Source: Photobacterium carnosum (GTDB lineage: Bacteria; Pseudomonadota; Gammaproteobacteria; Enterobacterales; Vibrionaceae). From it: 64,000 nt of DNA. The notes beneath the pieces are model-generated. The model saw only the letters and a list, made by a program, of their open reading frames with translations, was not told the origin of the DNA and searched no databases. Each line of letters starts with the position of its first letter. Position 1 is the stretch's first letter. Location of the stretch: NCBI RefSeq assembly GCF_002849605.1, contig NZ_NPIB01000003.1, forward strand, positions 124,001 to 188,000, in the 5' to 3' direction. The position numbers and the translations under genes are program-made. Below are positions 52,535-61,198 of the stretch, piece by piece.

Positions 52535-53299
52535 ATGCAGTGGAATGATTGGTCAATATTACTGTCTGAAGTGTTAGAACAATTCTCGATAGGTGCATTT
52601 ATCATTATTGGTGGTGTAATGTTATCGGGAAAATTATGTTTTGGACAGCATGATCGTGTAATGAAAATATTACCGTTAATCAGTTGGTTATTAATTGCTT
52701 CGTTGTTAATTCGTGAAGCTACTTTGATGGCAGTACAATCTAGCATTAATGTTACAAATTCTAGTGCAGTTATGTTTGTATTAGTCTTTATTGCATTAAC
52801 GTTAATTTATAGTTTGTGTGAAAATCGACTTATTGGGAAAGACGGGTCACGAAAGTTAATTATTTGTATTATGCTGTTGTGGAGTATTGCTTACGTTATT
52901 GATATTTTAAGCTTTAGTGCTAACAATGGCCATTTTGGTAATATGATGACGATTATCTTTAGTGTTGGTTTCGGCGGAAGTCTATTAGCACATACGATGT
53001 TAGTGAAAGCACAGCATAAAATCGATCCTCTTAATGTAGCATTACCTTTATTTGGTGCATTTATTGGTGTTATTGTTTTTATTGTTGCATGTTTAGATTT
53101 AGCAATGCTTATCGAACAAACTCAGCATGATATTTTGTTACCTTTTATCTGGCGTATTGTTAGTGTGGGGTGTTTGTTAATCGCAACAGGGTTGTGGTTA
53201 ATGTCGTTGTTAACTAAAACTAAACCTGTGTTAGCGATGTTAGCTTGTGCGTGTACGTTAGCAATCATTGCAAGCTTAGCTGTTAATGGTAGTTTTTAA
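52535..53299 (+). CDS. Orphan DmsC-like membrane anchor subunit
   Basis: 254 residues from the ATG at 52535 (MQWNDWSILLSEVLEQFSIG), preceded by TAGGAG; a longer ORF starts at 52481. About eight membrane helices and the N-terminal W-x-x-W-S/P pattern match the DmsC family, the quinol-oxidising anchor of DMSO/TMAO-type reductases. No molybdenum catalytic subunit or iron-sulfur (DmsB) gene is next to it. It may serve a catalytic pair encoded elsewhere or be a stand-alone remnant. Family similarity is clear at the N-terminus but weaker beyond. Confidence 0.65.
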   Translation: MQWNDWSILLSEVLEQFSIGAFIIIGGVMLSGKLCFGQHDRVMKILPLISWLLIASLLIREATLMAVQSSINVTNSSAVMFVLVFIALTLIYSLCENRLIGKDGSRKLIICIMLLWSIAYVIDILSFSANNGHFGNMMTIIFSVGFGGSLLAHTMLVKAQHKIDPLNVALPLFGAFIGVIVFIVACLDLAMLIEQTQHDILLPFIWRIVSVGCLLIATGLWLMSLLTKTKPVLAMLACACTLAIIASLAVNGSF

Positions 53300-53501
53300 T
53301 GGTTTGTAACGATATTGTTCTTTACAGAAATGATAAGAAACGAAACAATCAAAATAAAGAAATAGTAGATCTGTCAGCTTTAACTAAAGTTACTATAATA
53401 TTAACAATAATTTTAGAGCAAGTTGTACAGTATTACGAGATCTAGCTCTTGTGATAAATGTAAAGTGGCATAATTATGAATAAAGGAAATTATTAGGAAT
53501 T

Positions 53502-54188
53502 ATGGCTGAAAAGAAAACAAATCCGTTGAATGAAATTATTTTTAATGTTGTTGTACCATCAATCATTTTAATGAAAATGAGCAGTGATGATCGTCTAGGT
53601 TCAGTTGGTGCTCTATTGGTTGCTTTAGCTTTTCCTATTGCATTCGGTGGTTATGAATTATTAAAAAATAAGAAATTTAATTTTATAGCAATACTCGGTA
53701 TTGTGAGTGTGTTACTTACTGGTGGTATTGGCATATTAAAACTTGATACTCAATGGCTTGCGGTTAAAGAGGCTTTGATTCCAGGTATTATTGGAGTCGT
53801 CGTTATTGGCTCAACATTCACCAAATATCCTATTGTAACTAAAATGATTTTTAATGAGAGTATTTTAAATCTAGGTTTAATTAAGCAAAAATTGATGGAA
53901 TTTAACCAGCAGAAAGCGTTTGATCGTTGTTTAGTTCAATCTAATTATTTATTTGCAAGTACCTTCGTTTTTTCATCGGTTATGAATTATGTTTTAGCAA
54001 CGGTTATTGTAACGAGTCCTGCTGGCACTGAGGCGTTTAATGAAGAGCTTGGTCGAATGACATTATTAAGTTATCCCGTTATTGCTATTCCATCAATGTT
54101 GATGATGATAGGGATATTTTATTTTGTGTGGCGTCAAATTCGAAAGATGACCAAACTCGAAACGGTACAGATATTTAAAATACAATAA
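53502..54188 (+). CDS. VC0807-like inner-membrane protein
   Basis: 228 residues with about six membrane segments. NPLNEIIFNVVVPSIILMKMSSDDRLG, ALAFPIAFGGYELLK and GIVSVLLTGGIGILKLDTQWLAVKEALIPG match my memory of the VC0807-type family of Vibrionaceae membrane proteins, some annotated as MFS-like or septation-related. Function is not known. AGGA ribosome-binding site; strong terminator after it. Confidence 0.6.
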   Translation: MAEKKTNPLNEIIFNVVVPSIILMKMSSDDRLGSVGALLVALAFPIAFGGYELLKNKKFNFIAILGIVSVLLTGGIGILKLDTQWLAVKEALIPGIIGVVVIGSTFTKYPIVTKMIFNESILNLGLIKQKLMEFNQQKAFDRCLVQSNYLFASTFVFSSVMNYVLATVIVTSPAGTEAFNEELGRMTLLSYPVIAIPSMLMMIGIFYFVWRQIRKMTKLETVQIFKIQ

Positions 54189-54213
54189 ATTTTCATGTGT
54201 TAAAACAAAAGAT

Positions 54214-54248
54214 AACCAGTAATGTTACTTACATTACTGGTTTTTTTT
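54214..54248 (+). terminator. Terminator of the VC0807-like gene
   Basis: AACCAGTAATGT / ACATTACTGGTT stem (12 bp perfect) with a five-base loop and T8 tail. Confidence 0.9.
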
Positions 54249-54346
54249 ATGCCTATAATTCTTAATTATAAGATCTTTTATATAATTAAAGCAGCGCTAC
54301 AATGAGTACGCCATACTGAGATTAATATTTATCTTGAGAGGGTAAT

Positions 54347-54823
54347 ATGAAGCCATTCTCGTTACTCTGTACATTATTTCTAGTTATTGCATGCTCATCA
54401 GCTGACGTGGCAGAACTAAATCAACACACTCGAATTCACCATAAGGATCATTGTGGCGCTTATTTAGCTCCTCAAGTTAAAGATTATTTTAATTCATTTA
54501 TTGATTCGCAATTACAGCAAGTTAATGCTCTTCAGGGAGAGATTACCAATGATAATATGAATGAGCTACATAATGCGTTATATCAATTTGAGGCTCATTG
54601 GTTAACCTTAAAAGAGGAACGGTATGATGCTTGTCTACGGTATGCCAATTGTAACGAATTAGAACGGAAATATAACAATAACGTTGTACAACACCCTCGA
54701 GATTGGATCGCTACATCACCGCCTTTTATGTGTCAGAAAAGTAGTTTTGAATATGCTATAAGTCGTATAAAAATGGTAACGTTTTATACGGATGTAGAGC
54801 GTTTAGAGTTAATTCGTCAATAA
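54347..54823 (+). CDS. Lipoprotein of unknown function
   Basis: 158 residues. The lipobox-like LVIAC puts the lipid Cys at about residue 16. The mature protein is helical with four Cys (DHCGAYL, YDACLRYANCNEL, PFMCQKS) that may form two disulfides. It has a good GAGAGGG ribosome-binding site. It stands alone; family not recognised. Confidence 0.6.
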   Translation: MKPFSLLCTLFLVIACSSADVAELNQHTRIHHKDHCGAYLAPQVKDYFNSFIDSQLQQVNALQGEITNDNMNELHNALYQFEAHWLTLKEERYDACLRYANCNELERKYNNNVVQHPRDWIATSPPFMCQKSSFEYAISRIKMVTFYTDVERLELIRQ

Positions 54824-55338
54824 TAATAAAATAAAGTGTATTTGTTTTTTTAATTAATATATTGATTAATAAAGGCTTAATGTTTTTTAAACATCTCATT
54901 ATTGTTGATACTTGATAATAAGGCGTAATTTGTATTAAGTGCTATATTTAATAATATAGTAGTTACATTGCCATTACTTATAATTGAAGTGTTTATTAAT
55001 ACAATCAATATAATAGATGAAAAATAGTTGTTTGATAGGAAAGTAAATTTGTCGATTGCGAGTTACATATGATGCATAATTTTTCGATAAATTTGATAAA
55101 ATCTAGTTTTCTATAAGTTTAACCGTTCAACAATGTTAGTTATAACATGATCTTTATGCAACATGCTGTATTGCATATGAAATTTAACCGTAAAGCATCA
55201 CAACTTTATAACTTATTTAAGGTGTTGTTAATACAATGATGTAAGTTGGTGAGGGATTTGAGCGAAAGAATAATCAAATTCTAAAGACTTATGAACTGAA
55301 AATAATCAGTTTTGTTTTAACAGATATAAAGGTCAATT
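54824..55338. other. AT-rich spacer
   Basis: About 515 bases of AT-rich sequence between the lipoprotein gene and the small ORF at 55339. No terminator with a T-run, RNA gene or repeat could be supported. Confidence 0.4.
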
Positions 55339-55446
55339 ATGGAAATTATACTCACCGTAGCGTTTATTGTTGGTGCGTTTTATATTATCTTAAAAGAGAA
55401 GAAAAAATGTTCAAAGTCAGTTGATTATTCTAAAGATAGTTTGTGA
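55339..55446 (+). CDS. Small single-pass membrane protein (35 residues)
   Basis: The ORF begins MEIILTVAFIVGAFYIIL, one hydrophobic helix, followed by a positively charged KEKKKCSK cytoplasmic tail. The helix-then-basic order implies N-out, C-in topology. AAAGGT lies at proper spacing before the ATG, better support than for most ORFs of this size. It precedes a hairpin shared with nagZ. No family is named. Confidence 0.55.
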   Translation: MEIILTVAFIVGAFYIILKEKKKCSKSVDYSKDSL

Positions 55447-55478
55447 TAGATATACCATGCAATAAAGTTACTACGAAA

Positions 55479-55517
55479 AGCACTTTATTCTACAAATTAT
55501 ATGAAGAGTAAAGTGCT
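55479..55517. terminator. Hairpin between the small ORF and nagZ
   Basis: AGCACTTTATTC / GAGTAAAGTGCT arms (11 of 12 paired) with a loop of 15 bases, between convergent reading frames. T-tracts are short, so efficiency is uncertain. Confidence 0.6.
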
Positions 55518-55532
55518 GTTGATTTTCGACGA

Positions 55533-56537
55533 TTAATTGTTTTTATTATTCCAAGTGTCGACTAAGTGTGAAATAGATTGTTGTGCTTGTTTCCATTCTC
55601 GAGTTTGCATTAACTCATTAAATTCAGGTGTCGTTTTTTTCAATAACGAATTTAGAATAGTAACTTGAGTCTGTGGTAATCCATCCAATGCTTGTACTGC
55701 ACCTTCACGGTTATTACATAACATAACCATGTCACAACCCGATTGTTGGGCTGCAACAGCACGCTCACTATAATTACCTAAAACATCGGCACCTTTCATA
55801 TTTAAATCATCAGAAAAGATAACACCGTTAAAGCCTAAATCATGACGAAGTACTTGTTTAAGCCAATATTCAGAACCACTGGCAGGACGCTCATCATAAG
55901 CATCAAATACGACATGTGCAGGCATGATCCCTTGAAGTTTATTATTGCTTATTAAGTCTGCGAATACGGTCATATCATGTTGTTTGATATTGTCTCGTGA
56001 GTCATAAGGGGTTTCAAGGTGTGAATCTGCAATAACACCACCATGGCCGGGGAAATGTTTACCCGTTGCTGCCATACCCGCGGTTGTCATACCATCAATA
56101 AAAGCAGAGGCATAGCGAATAACATCAGATGGTTTGTCTGAAAACGCACGATTGCCGATGGCTTTACAATCAAAACCTAAATCCAACACTGGCGCAAAGC
56201 TGATATCGATATCCATTGCCAGTAATTCAGCCGCCATTAACCAGCCACCCGTTGTTGCTAATGCTAGGCCATTATCTGATTCTGCAAATGCGCGAGCAGG
56301 AGGAAGAATTGAGAATTGCTCTCTAAAACGCTGAACACGTCCGCCTTCTTGATCAACGCCAATAATAAGCGGGCGTTTTGCTGTTTGACGAATATCTTTT
56401 ATCAGCGCTCGAAGTTGATCGCGATTATCGTAGTTGCGAGCGAAGAAAATAATGCCGCCAACAGTAGGGTGTTGAATAATTTCACGTTCTTCTGCATCAA
56501 GTTCATAGCTTGACACATCAAGCATTAAAGGTCCCAT
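55533..56537 (-). CDS. nagZ: Beta-N-acetylhexosaminidase
   Basis: 334 residues of glycoside hydrolase family 3. [13 protein letters not shown] is the substrate region, and [20 protein letters not shown] carries the His-Asp catalytic dyad loop. [12 protein letters not shown] holds the nucleophile Asp, and the start is the usual [13 protein letters not shown]. It is cytosolic; it removes GlcNAc from GlcNAc-anhydroMurNAc peptides in cell-wall recycling and controls AmpC-type inducer levels. Product sugars can enter the NagA route. TGGAGTG ribosome-binding site. Confidence 0.95.
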   Translation of the reverse strand: MGPLMLDVSSYELDAEEREIIQHPTVGGIIFFARNYDNRDQLRALIKDIRQTAKRPLIIGVDQEGGRVQRFREQFSILPPARAFAESDNGLALATTGGWLMAAELLAMDIDISFAPVLDLGFDCKAIGNRAFSDKPSDVIRYASAFIDGMTTAGMAATGKHFPGHGGVIADSHLETPYDSRDNIKQHDMTVFADLISNNKLQGIMPAHVVFDAYDERPASGSEYWLKQVLRHDLGFNGVIFSDDLNMKGADVLGNYSERAVAAQQSGCDMVMLCNNREGAVQALDGLPQTQVTILNSLLKKTTPEFNELMQTREWKQAQQSISHLVDTWNNKNN

Positions 56538-56648
56538 AAAGACACTCCAGCAAACAAATAGAACGAATAAATTATCATAGTTTGCTGTAACCGCAATTTT
56601 TAATCTGGATTTTATTGTATTTTTTAATACTAGCAGCAGAAAATAAAT

Positions 56649-56666
56649 AAGTGATGTGTATCACTT
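56649..56666. promoter_or_regulatory. CRP/FNR-like palindrome upstream of the DUF1097 gene
   Basis: AAGTGAT-GTGT-ATCACTT is a perfect 7-4-7 palindrome containing GTGA-N6-TCAC, the core of a CRP site. It lies about 110 bases before the DUF1097 gene and 112 bases from the nagZ start, so it could act on either. Confidence 0.5.
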
Positions 56667-56701
56667 GAAATGGTAACTGAATGTAATATTATTTATATAT
56701 A

Positions 56702-56717
56702 TGTGATCTAAATCGTT
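56702..56717 (+). promoter_or_regulatory. Second CRP-like site before the DUF1097 gene
   Basis: TGTGATCTAAATCGTT matches the CRP consensus TGTGATCTAGATCACA at 12 of 16 positions. It lies about 60 bases upstream of the ATG, a typical activator position. Confidence 0.45.
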
Positions 56718-56777
56718 TTAAGTGCGACTCAGGTTAATATAGACTACGCATCATTAAAAATTGATGTGGGATCAATA

Positions 56778-57251
56778 ATGTCTTTACTTATTGCTATTTC
56801 CTTAACGACCGGTATTCTTTCTGGAATATGGGGTTGGGTTGCTGTTTCTCTTGGCTTACTTAGTTGGGGGGGGTTTTTAGGATGTACAACATATTTTGCC
56901 TTACAACAAGATGGTATTAAAGGGGTTGGGTTAAGTATTGCAACTAATCTTAGTGGTGTCTTTTGGGCGATGGTGATCATTAAATTATCAACATTGATTA
57001 ATTTAGAAATAGTCGGATATATCATCACGGCTCTTGTTGCATTTATGATGTGTGCTCAAGCCAAAAAACACTGGTTAAACTTTATCCCTGGTACATTCAT
57101 TGGCTCTTGTGCAACATTTGCAGCCGCTGGTAATTGGCAGCTCGTTATTCCATCTCTTATTGTTGGTGTTATCTTTGGTTATTTGATGAAAACAACAGGC
57201 ATATGGTTACATGCAAAATTGTCGCCGAATTATGGGCAAATAAATAACTAA
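56778..57251 (+). CDS. DUF1097 inner-membrane protein (YcdZ-like)
   Basis: 157 residues from the ATG at 56778, with GGGA upstream; an in-frame GTG at 56766 is possible. It has about five membrane helices. The pattern SGIWGWVAVSLGLLSWGGFLG and the C-terminal half-repeat match DUF1097/YcdZ proteins. In E. coli YcdZ is a small inner-membrane protein of unknown transport role. Two CRP-like sites lie upstream. Terminated by a strong hairpin. Confidence 0.75.
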   Translation: MSLLIAISLTTGILSGIWGWVAVSLGLLSWGGFLGCTTYFALQQDGIKGVGLSIATNLSGVFWAMVIIKLSTLINLEIVGYIITALVAFMMCAQAKKHWLNFIPGTFIGSCATFAAAGNWQLVIPSLIVGVIFGYLMKTTGIWLHAKLSPNYGQINN

Positions 57252-57281
57252 GAATACGTATAGTGAATAAGTATTGATAAC

Positions 57282-57311
57282 AAAAACGCAGAGCTTCGGT
57301 TCTGCGTTTTT
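57282..57311. terminator. Bidirectional terminator between DUF1097 and cysG-like genes
   Basis: AAAAACGCAGA / TCTGCGTTTTT, an 11-bp perfect stem with an eight-base loop and T-runs on both strands. Confidence 0.9.
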
Positions 57312-57330
57312 AGTTCAGTACTAAAATGTT

Positions 57331-58269
57331 TCAACCAAAAATAGGTACGAAAATACCATTATGACTGGCACAATACTTTCTGATACAAGGGCGATGATTA
57401 TCCTTGGTTGCAAGTATACAAACGCGTATACCTTGCTGCATAAGATTTTCAGTAAGGGCTTGGATATTCTTATGATCACAGCGTTCACGATCAGCATCAC
57501 GTCGGCATAAATCAATAAACACATCTGCTACATCGTCATGGTAAAGAATATATTCAGATTGTTGCATTAATCGTAATGCTTTAAGGCTGATTAATTCAGG
57601 ATCATGACCAGTTTCAATAAGGTAGATATTACCACTACAATGATTTTCCTCAGTTAATAATTGCTGAAAAGCGGCTTCTAATTCTTCGGTTGTATGTGCA
57701 TTTTCAACAGCACTTAATCTGAAAAACTGCTCCCAAAATTTTCTACGTTCATCTACTGTAGTGAAATGTTGTTTAATACGCTGACGTTGCTTACCTGCGA
57801 ATGTTGCAAGTAAACTTAAATTCTGTGGTAAATAGGTTTCTAAACGTTCACGTAAATAACGTACTAATACGGGTGATGTACCGCCGCTAGAGATAGCAAC
57901 TTGAATGGGAGAACGATCAACTATTGATGGCGTAATAAAATCACAAAATGTTGGGTCATCAACAACATTGGTCCAGATCTTTAATGCGCTCGCATCATGG
58001 TAAATCTGGTGATTAAGTTCGGCTGAATCTGTTGTTGCCCACACTTGATCGGCACCACTAAGTTGTGATGACTGATAAGGCTGATCGATATGTGTGATCA
58101 GCTGTTGCTCAAGTAGCATTTGTAAATGAGGGTGCAGTTGTGGTGATACAACAGTGACATTAGCGTGTGCTTTTAATAATAAATCAACTTTTCGGCAAGC
58201 AACGTCACCACCACCGATAACTAAGATTTGTTTATGATTTACTTTTAGAAATATCGGGAAGAAATCCAT
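57331..58269 (-). CDS. CysG-like siroheme synthase with eroded methyltransferase half
   Basis: 312 residues. Residues 1-200 are a full precorrin-2 dehydrogenase/ferrochelatase (Met8/CysGB): VIGGGDVACRKVDLLLKA (NAD-binding), TDSAELN, and ISSGGTSPVLVRYLRERLE. Residues 215-312 still align with the start of the uroporphyrinogen methyltransferase (CysGA): GNIYLIETGHDPELISLKALRLMQ corresponds to the GAGPGDP-LLTLKAL region. RRDADRE is also recognisable. The Gly-rich SAM site is lost and the domain stops after about 100 residues. A separate CobA enzyme would be needed for precorrin-2. The frame is intact, so the loss is probably old rather than recent. Confidence 0.78.
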   Translation of the reverse strand: MDFFPIFLKVNHKQILVIGGGDVACRKVDLLLKAHANVTVVSPQLHPHLQMLLEQQLITHIDQPYQSSQLSGADQVWATTDSAELNHQIYHDASALKIWTNVVDDPTFCDFITPSIVDRSPIQVAISSGGTSPVLVRYLRERLETYLPQNLSLLATFAGKQRQRIKQHFTTVDERRKFWEQFFRLSAVENAHTTEELEAAFQQLLTEENHCSGNIYLIETGHDPELISLKALRLMQQSEYILYHDDVADVFIDLCRRDADRERCDHKNIQALTENLMQQGIRVCILATKDNHRPCIRKYCASHNGIFVPIFG

Positions 58270-58378
58270 TTAATAATATCCATATTTAAATATCAATAGG
58301 GTCTATTATTACGTAATATTTATTGATAACAATAATGTATTTTTTATTATTCATAAATAGATAGTTATAACTTACTTT

Positions 58379-59506
58379 CTATAATAAATTGATTCTTTTT
58401 CGAAATAAAGCAATTGTCACAAGCATACTCAAAACTGTTAATGGTATATTTCCTGCAGCTTGTGGCTGAGTGGACACTAATAAAAGATTAAGATCTTGAT
58501 CTTGTGGGTAATCATCAGCAAGGCTAAATGGATCGTACTTGTAATTAGGCGAATTATAGTGTGAGGTTAAGGAAAAGGTGAGCTGGTTATCATATTGCTT
58601 TATAGATGTTTCAATCCAAGATCGTAATGATGCTAGTTCGGTATATTGGCCATGTAGGTGTTGGTATTGTTGGGTCGGATTATTTAATCGCTGTTCACAT
58701 AACGCACCATTACTAACAATACCCATAACACGTAAACCAAAGTCATTATTAGCAACATGTTGTGGATTTTGCCAAATCAAGGGACCACCAGAGTCGCCAC
58801 TACAGACATCTTTAAGTAGACCATCAATATTAGAATCAGCACAAATAATCTGTGATTTGTTGGCTTGCAGGCCATTGCAATATTGATCAGGAATCCCCGC
58901 TAACGTCACTACTTGTAATTGCGTCGGGTAGTTTATTAGTGTACCACTATTTGATTTCCCCCAACCTGATGCAATGAGATTAGCTTTTGAGTTTTGATGT
59001 ATTACCCAGTTATTATCAAAAATATTATTAGCGGTTATTTGTTCATTTATCGAGGCAATAACAATCGGTTTGGCTACCGTCAATAAAGAACGATTAACAC
59101 GAATCAACGCCAGATCATTTGCAAATATTTCCTTATTGTAATTAGGGTGATTTATTATATGCGTGATGGTGAATCTATATTTGGTATCAAGTTGTTGTGT
59201 GTTTGGTTTAGGAACTGAGGATGTTCCTGCAATAACATAGTGAATATGATTTTTAGTGCAATGTGCTGCGGTTATTAACCAATATTCATCAATAATAACC
59301 GCACCACATAATACAGATGTTACATTTGATGAGGTTATTGCTGCTTGCCACGGTAATAGTAATGGTGCGTAAAGTGTCGCTGGGTTGCTATTTATTGATT
59401 TTGATGTGGATTGTGCTGCGAGTGCAACTGAATGACGAGAGCTGAATATTATAAGAAGTAAGAGTAATAAATAATGGATTGTATTTTTTTGTCTATGTAA
59501 TTGCAT
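58379..59506 (-). CDS. Secreted trypsin-like serine protease with C-terminal sorting-like tail
   Basis: 375 residues from the ATG at 59506, which has AAGGA before it. Signal peptide, then S1 protease: LITAAHC (His), NDLALIRV (Asp) and CSGDSGGPL (Ser), with Cys pairs for disulfides. At about 225-232 DVCSGDSGGP has an Asp before CSG, as in trypsin-specific pockets, suggesting cleavage after Arg/Lys. The C-terminus AAGNIPLTVLSMLVTIALFRKRINLL is a short Gly/Ala motif, a hydrophobic helix and basic residues. This is the layout of GlyGly-CTERM rhombosortase substrates such as V. cholerae VesB, but the Gly-Gly pair is replaced. Surface anchoring is inferred. Confidence 0.82.
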   Translation of the reverse strand: MQLHRQKNTIHYLLLLLLIIFSSRHSVALAAQSTSKSINSNPATLYAPLLLPWQAAITSSNVTSVLCGAVIIDEYWLITAAHCTKNHIHYVIAGTSSVPKPNTQQLDTKYRFTITHIINHPNYNKEIFANDLALIRVNRSLLTVAKPIVIASINEQITANNIFDNNWVIHQNSKANLIASGWGKSNSGTLINYPTQLQVVTLAGIPDQYCNGLQANKSQIICADSNIDGLLKDVCSGDSGGPLIWQNPQHVANNDFGLRVMGIVSNGALCEQRLNNPTQQYQHLHGQYTELASLRSWIETSIKQYDNQLTFSLTSHYNSPNYKYDPFSLADDYPQDQDLNLLLVSTQPQAAGNIPLTVLSMLVTIALFRKRINLL

Positions 59507-59701
59507 TATCAATCCTTGTTATGTCCATTATCTTCAGTGTAGTTAGTTGATGATTATTTGGCTTATAAAACTGTGATTAAGGTTGAATCAAAAATGAGAA
59601 TGTTGTTTGTTGTGTATAGATAATTGTTAACTCGATAACGGAAAATAGCTGTGTTTTTGATTATAATAAGTCACTATTTTTTGTTTTTTGATGGATAAAT
59701 T

Positions 59702-60550
59702 GTGTTTAATCAATGTATTGGCTTTGGTGTCGCGGGTAATTTTGCAGGACATTTAGAGCAAGCGGGTGAAGCCGCAGATTTTGTGACAGTTGCAGTAAAA
59801 GAAGTGACGCAACCTAAAGCTATTTTTCCTTTTTACCTTCCTAATATTAATTCCGGATTGCTAGCAACATACCCATTATCCTCAACAAATATCACGCCGC
59901 CTAATGATGCAGATAATCTTCAAATTGAACCTGAAGTAGCATTGGTTTGTGATGTGATATATAGCACTGATGTTAATGATGGACATCAAACCGTGTCAGC
60001 ATTGATTCCGCGTCAATTTGGTGCTTATAACGATTGTTCAATTCGAAAACCACATGCAAAAAAAATCAGTGAAAAGAAAAACTGGGGTGCAAATAGTAAA
60101 GGCATCAGTGATCACCTTATTACTATCGATCATTTTTCTGTAGGTGGTGTTTTAGACAGTTACCGTATTGCGAGTTTTCATTGTCGTGATGGTGAAATTC
60201 ATCGTTATGGTGAAGAGAGTGCGGTGATTGGCTACAGTTATTTTCATAACACGTTATTAGATTGGATTATTGAACGAATGAACCACCAGCAAGATGTTGG
60301 ACCTACTGAAAATATTGCTGAGCTGTTAGCGCAAAGTCAGTATCCAACCCAAGCGGTGATCAGCATTGGAGCAACTCGTTATACACCCTATGGTGAAACC
60401 CATTTTTTACAAAAAGGTGATACTAGTATCGTCGTTGTCTATGATGGTAATCGCTATAATGCGGAAGAGATTATGCAGATGGCATCGACCCATGATTTAG
60501 CCAATGGTGAGGGTCTGTCGGTATTAATCCAACAGGTTGCTACAGTGTAA
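59702..60550 (+). CDS. DUF5718-family protein
   Basis: 282 residues from a GTG. The family block CIGFGVAGNFAGHLEQAGEA opens the protein. IEPEVALVCDVIY, NDCSIRKPHAKKISEKKNWG, GVLDSYRIASFHCRDGEIHRYG and ISIGATRYTPYGE follow in order. Weak resemblance to fumarylacetoacetate-hydrolase-like folds (IEPEVAL) suggests an enzyme, but I know of no established function. Cytosolic. It opens a run of three same-strand genes. Confidence 0.75.
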   Translation: MFNQCIGFGVAGNFAGHLEQAGEAADFVTVAVKEVTQPKAIFPFYLPNINSGLLATYPLSSTNITPPNDADNLQIEPEVALVCDVIYSTDVNDGHQTVSALIPRQFGAYNDCSIRKPHAKKISEKKNWGANSKGISDHLITIDHFSVGGVLDSYRIASFHCRDGEIHRYGEESAVIGYSYFHNTLLDWIIERMNHQQDVGPTENIAELLAQSQYPTQAVISIGATRYTPYGETHFLQKGDTSIVVVYDGNRYNAEEIMQMASTHDLANGEGLSVLIQQVATV

Positions 60551-60628
60551 CTTGTTGCTGGTTATAGACGTTACTGCTTGTCCATATTGTTATTTATCAA
60601 CATGCACCGATAAAGGATCTTAATATAT

Positions 60629-61189
60629 ATGGCTGATTTAGCTTTAAAAACTGCTGCCATCATAGACGATGATCCGCTTAGAATGGCATGTTTGCGCGCT
60701 GTACAAACATTGAATTTACCTGATTGGTTTATAGCTGCTGGGTTTGTACGTAATGCTATTTGGGATCACTTACATCATTTACCGATGACACCATTAAATG
60801 ATGCTGATGTGGTGTATTTTGATCCTAATGATTGTTCATTAGTTACTGAAGCGCATTATGTGGCATTGTTACAACAGCAATTACCTATGATTAATTGGGA
60901 CGTTAAAAACCAAGCAAGAATGCACCTAAAACATCAGCATTTACCTTATAAGAATAGTGCAGATGCCATTTCACGATGGGTAGAAGTCCCTACGTGTGTT
61001 GGGGTGCGGTTAACGGTTGATAATCAATTCATTTTTACTGCAGCATATGGATTAGAGCATAACTGGTCATTACATGTTAGCATTAATCCACATTACCCAA
61101 GACCTGCCATTTATCAACAGCGTATTCGAGACAAAAACTGGCAGGTGTTGTGGCCAAGGTTAATCATTTTTACTGCGGATTATTCTTAA
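60629..61189 (+). CDS. DUF925 / NTP_transf_6 nucleotidyltransferase-like protein
   Basis: 186 residues. FIAAGFVRNAIWDHLHH followed by PLNDADVVYFDP carries the G-[GS]-x-R-N and D-x-D-like metal site of this nucleotidyltransferase family. The C-terminal AYGLEHNWSLHVSINPHYPRP is also typical of the family. Substrate unknown. AAGGAT ribosome-binding site; the next gene follows after nine bases, so they are probably co-transcribed. Confidence 0.78.
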   Translation: MADLALKTAAIIDDDPLRMACLRAVQTLNLPDWFIAAGFVRNAIWDHLHHLPMTPLNDADVVYFDPNDCSLVTEAHYVALLQQQLPMINWDVKNQARMHLKHQHLPYKNSADAISRWVEVPTCVGVRLTVDNQFIFTAAYGLEHNWSLHVSINPHYPRPAIYQQRIRDKNWQVLWPRLIIFTADYS

Positions 61190-61198
61190 GGATTTTTT

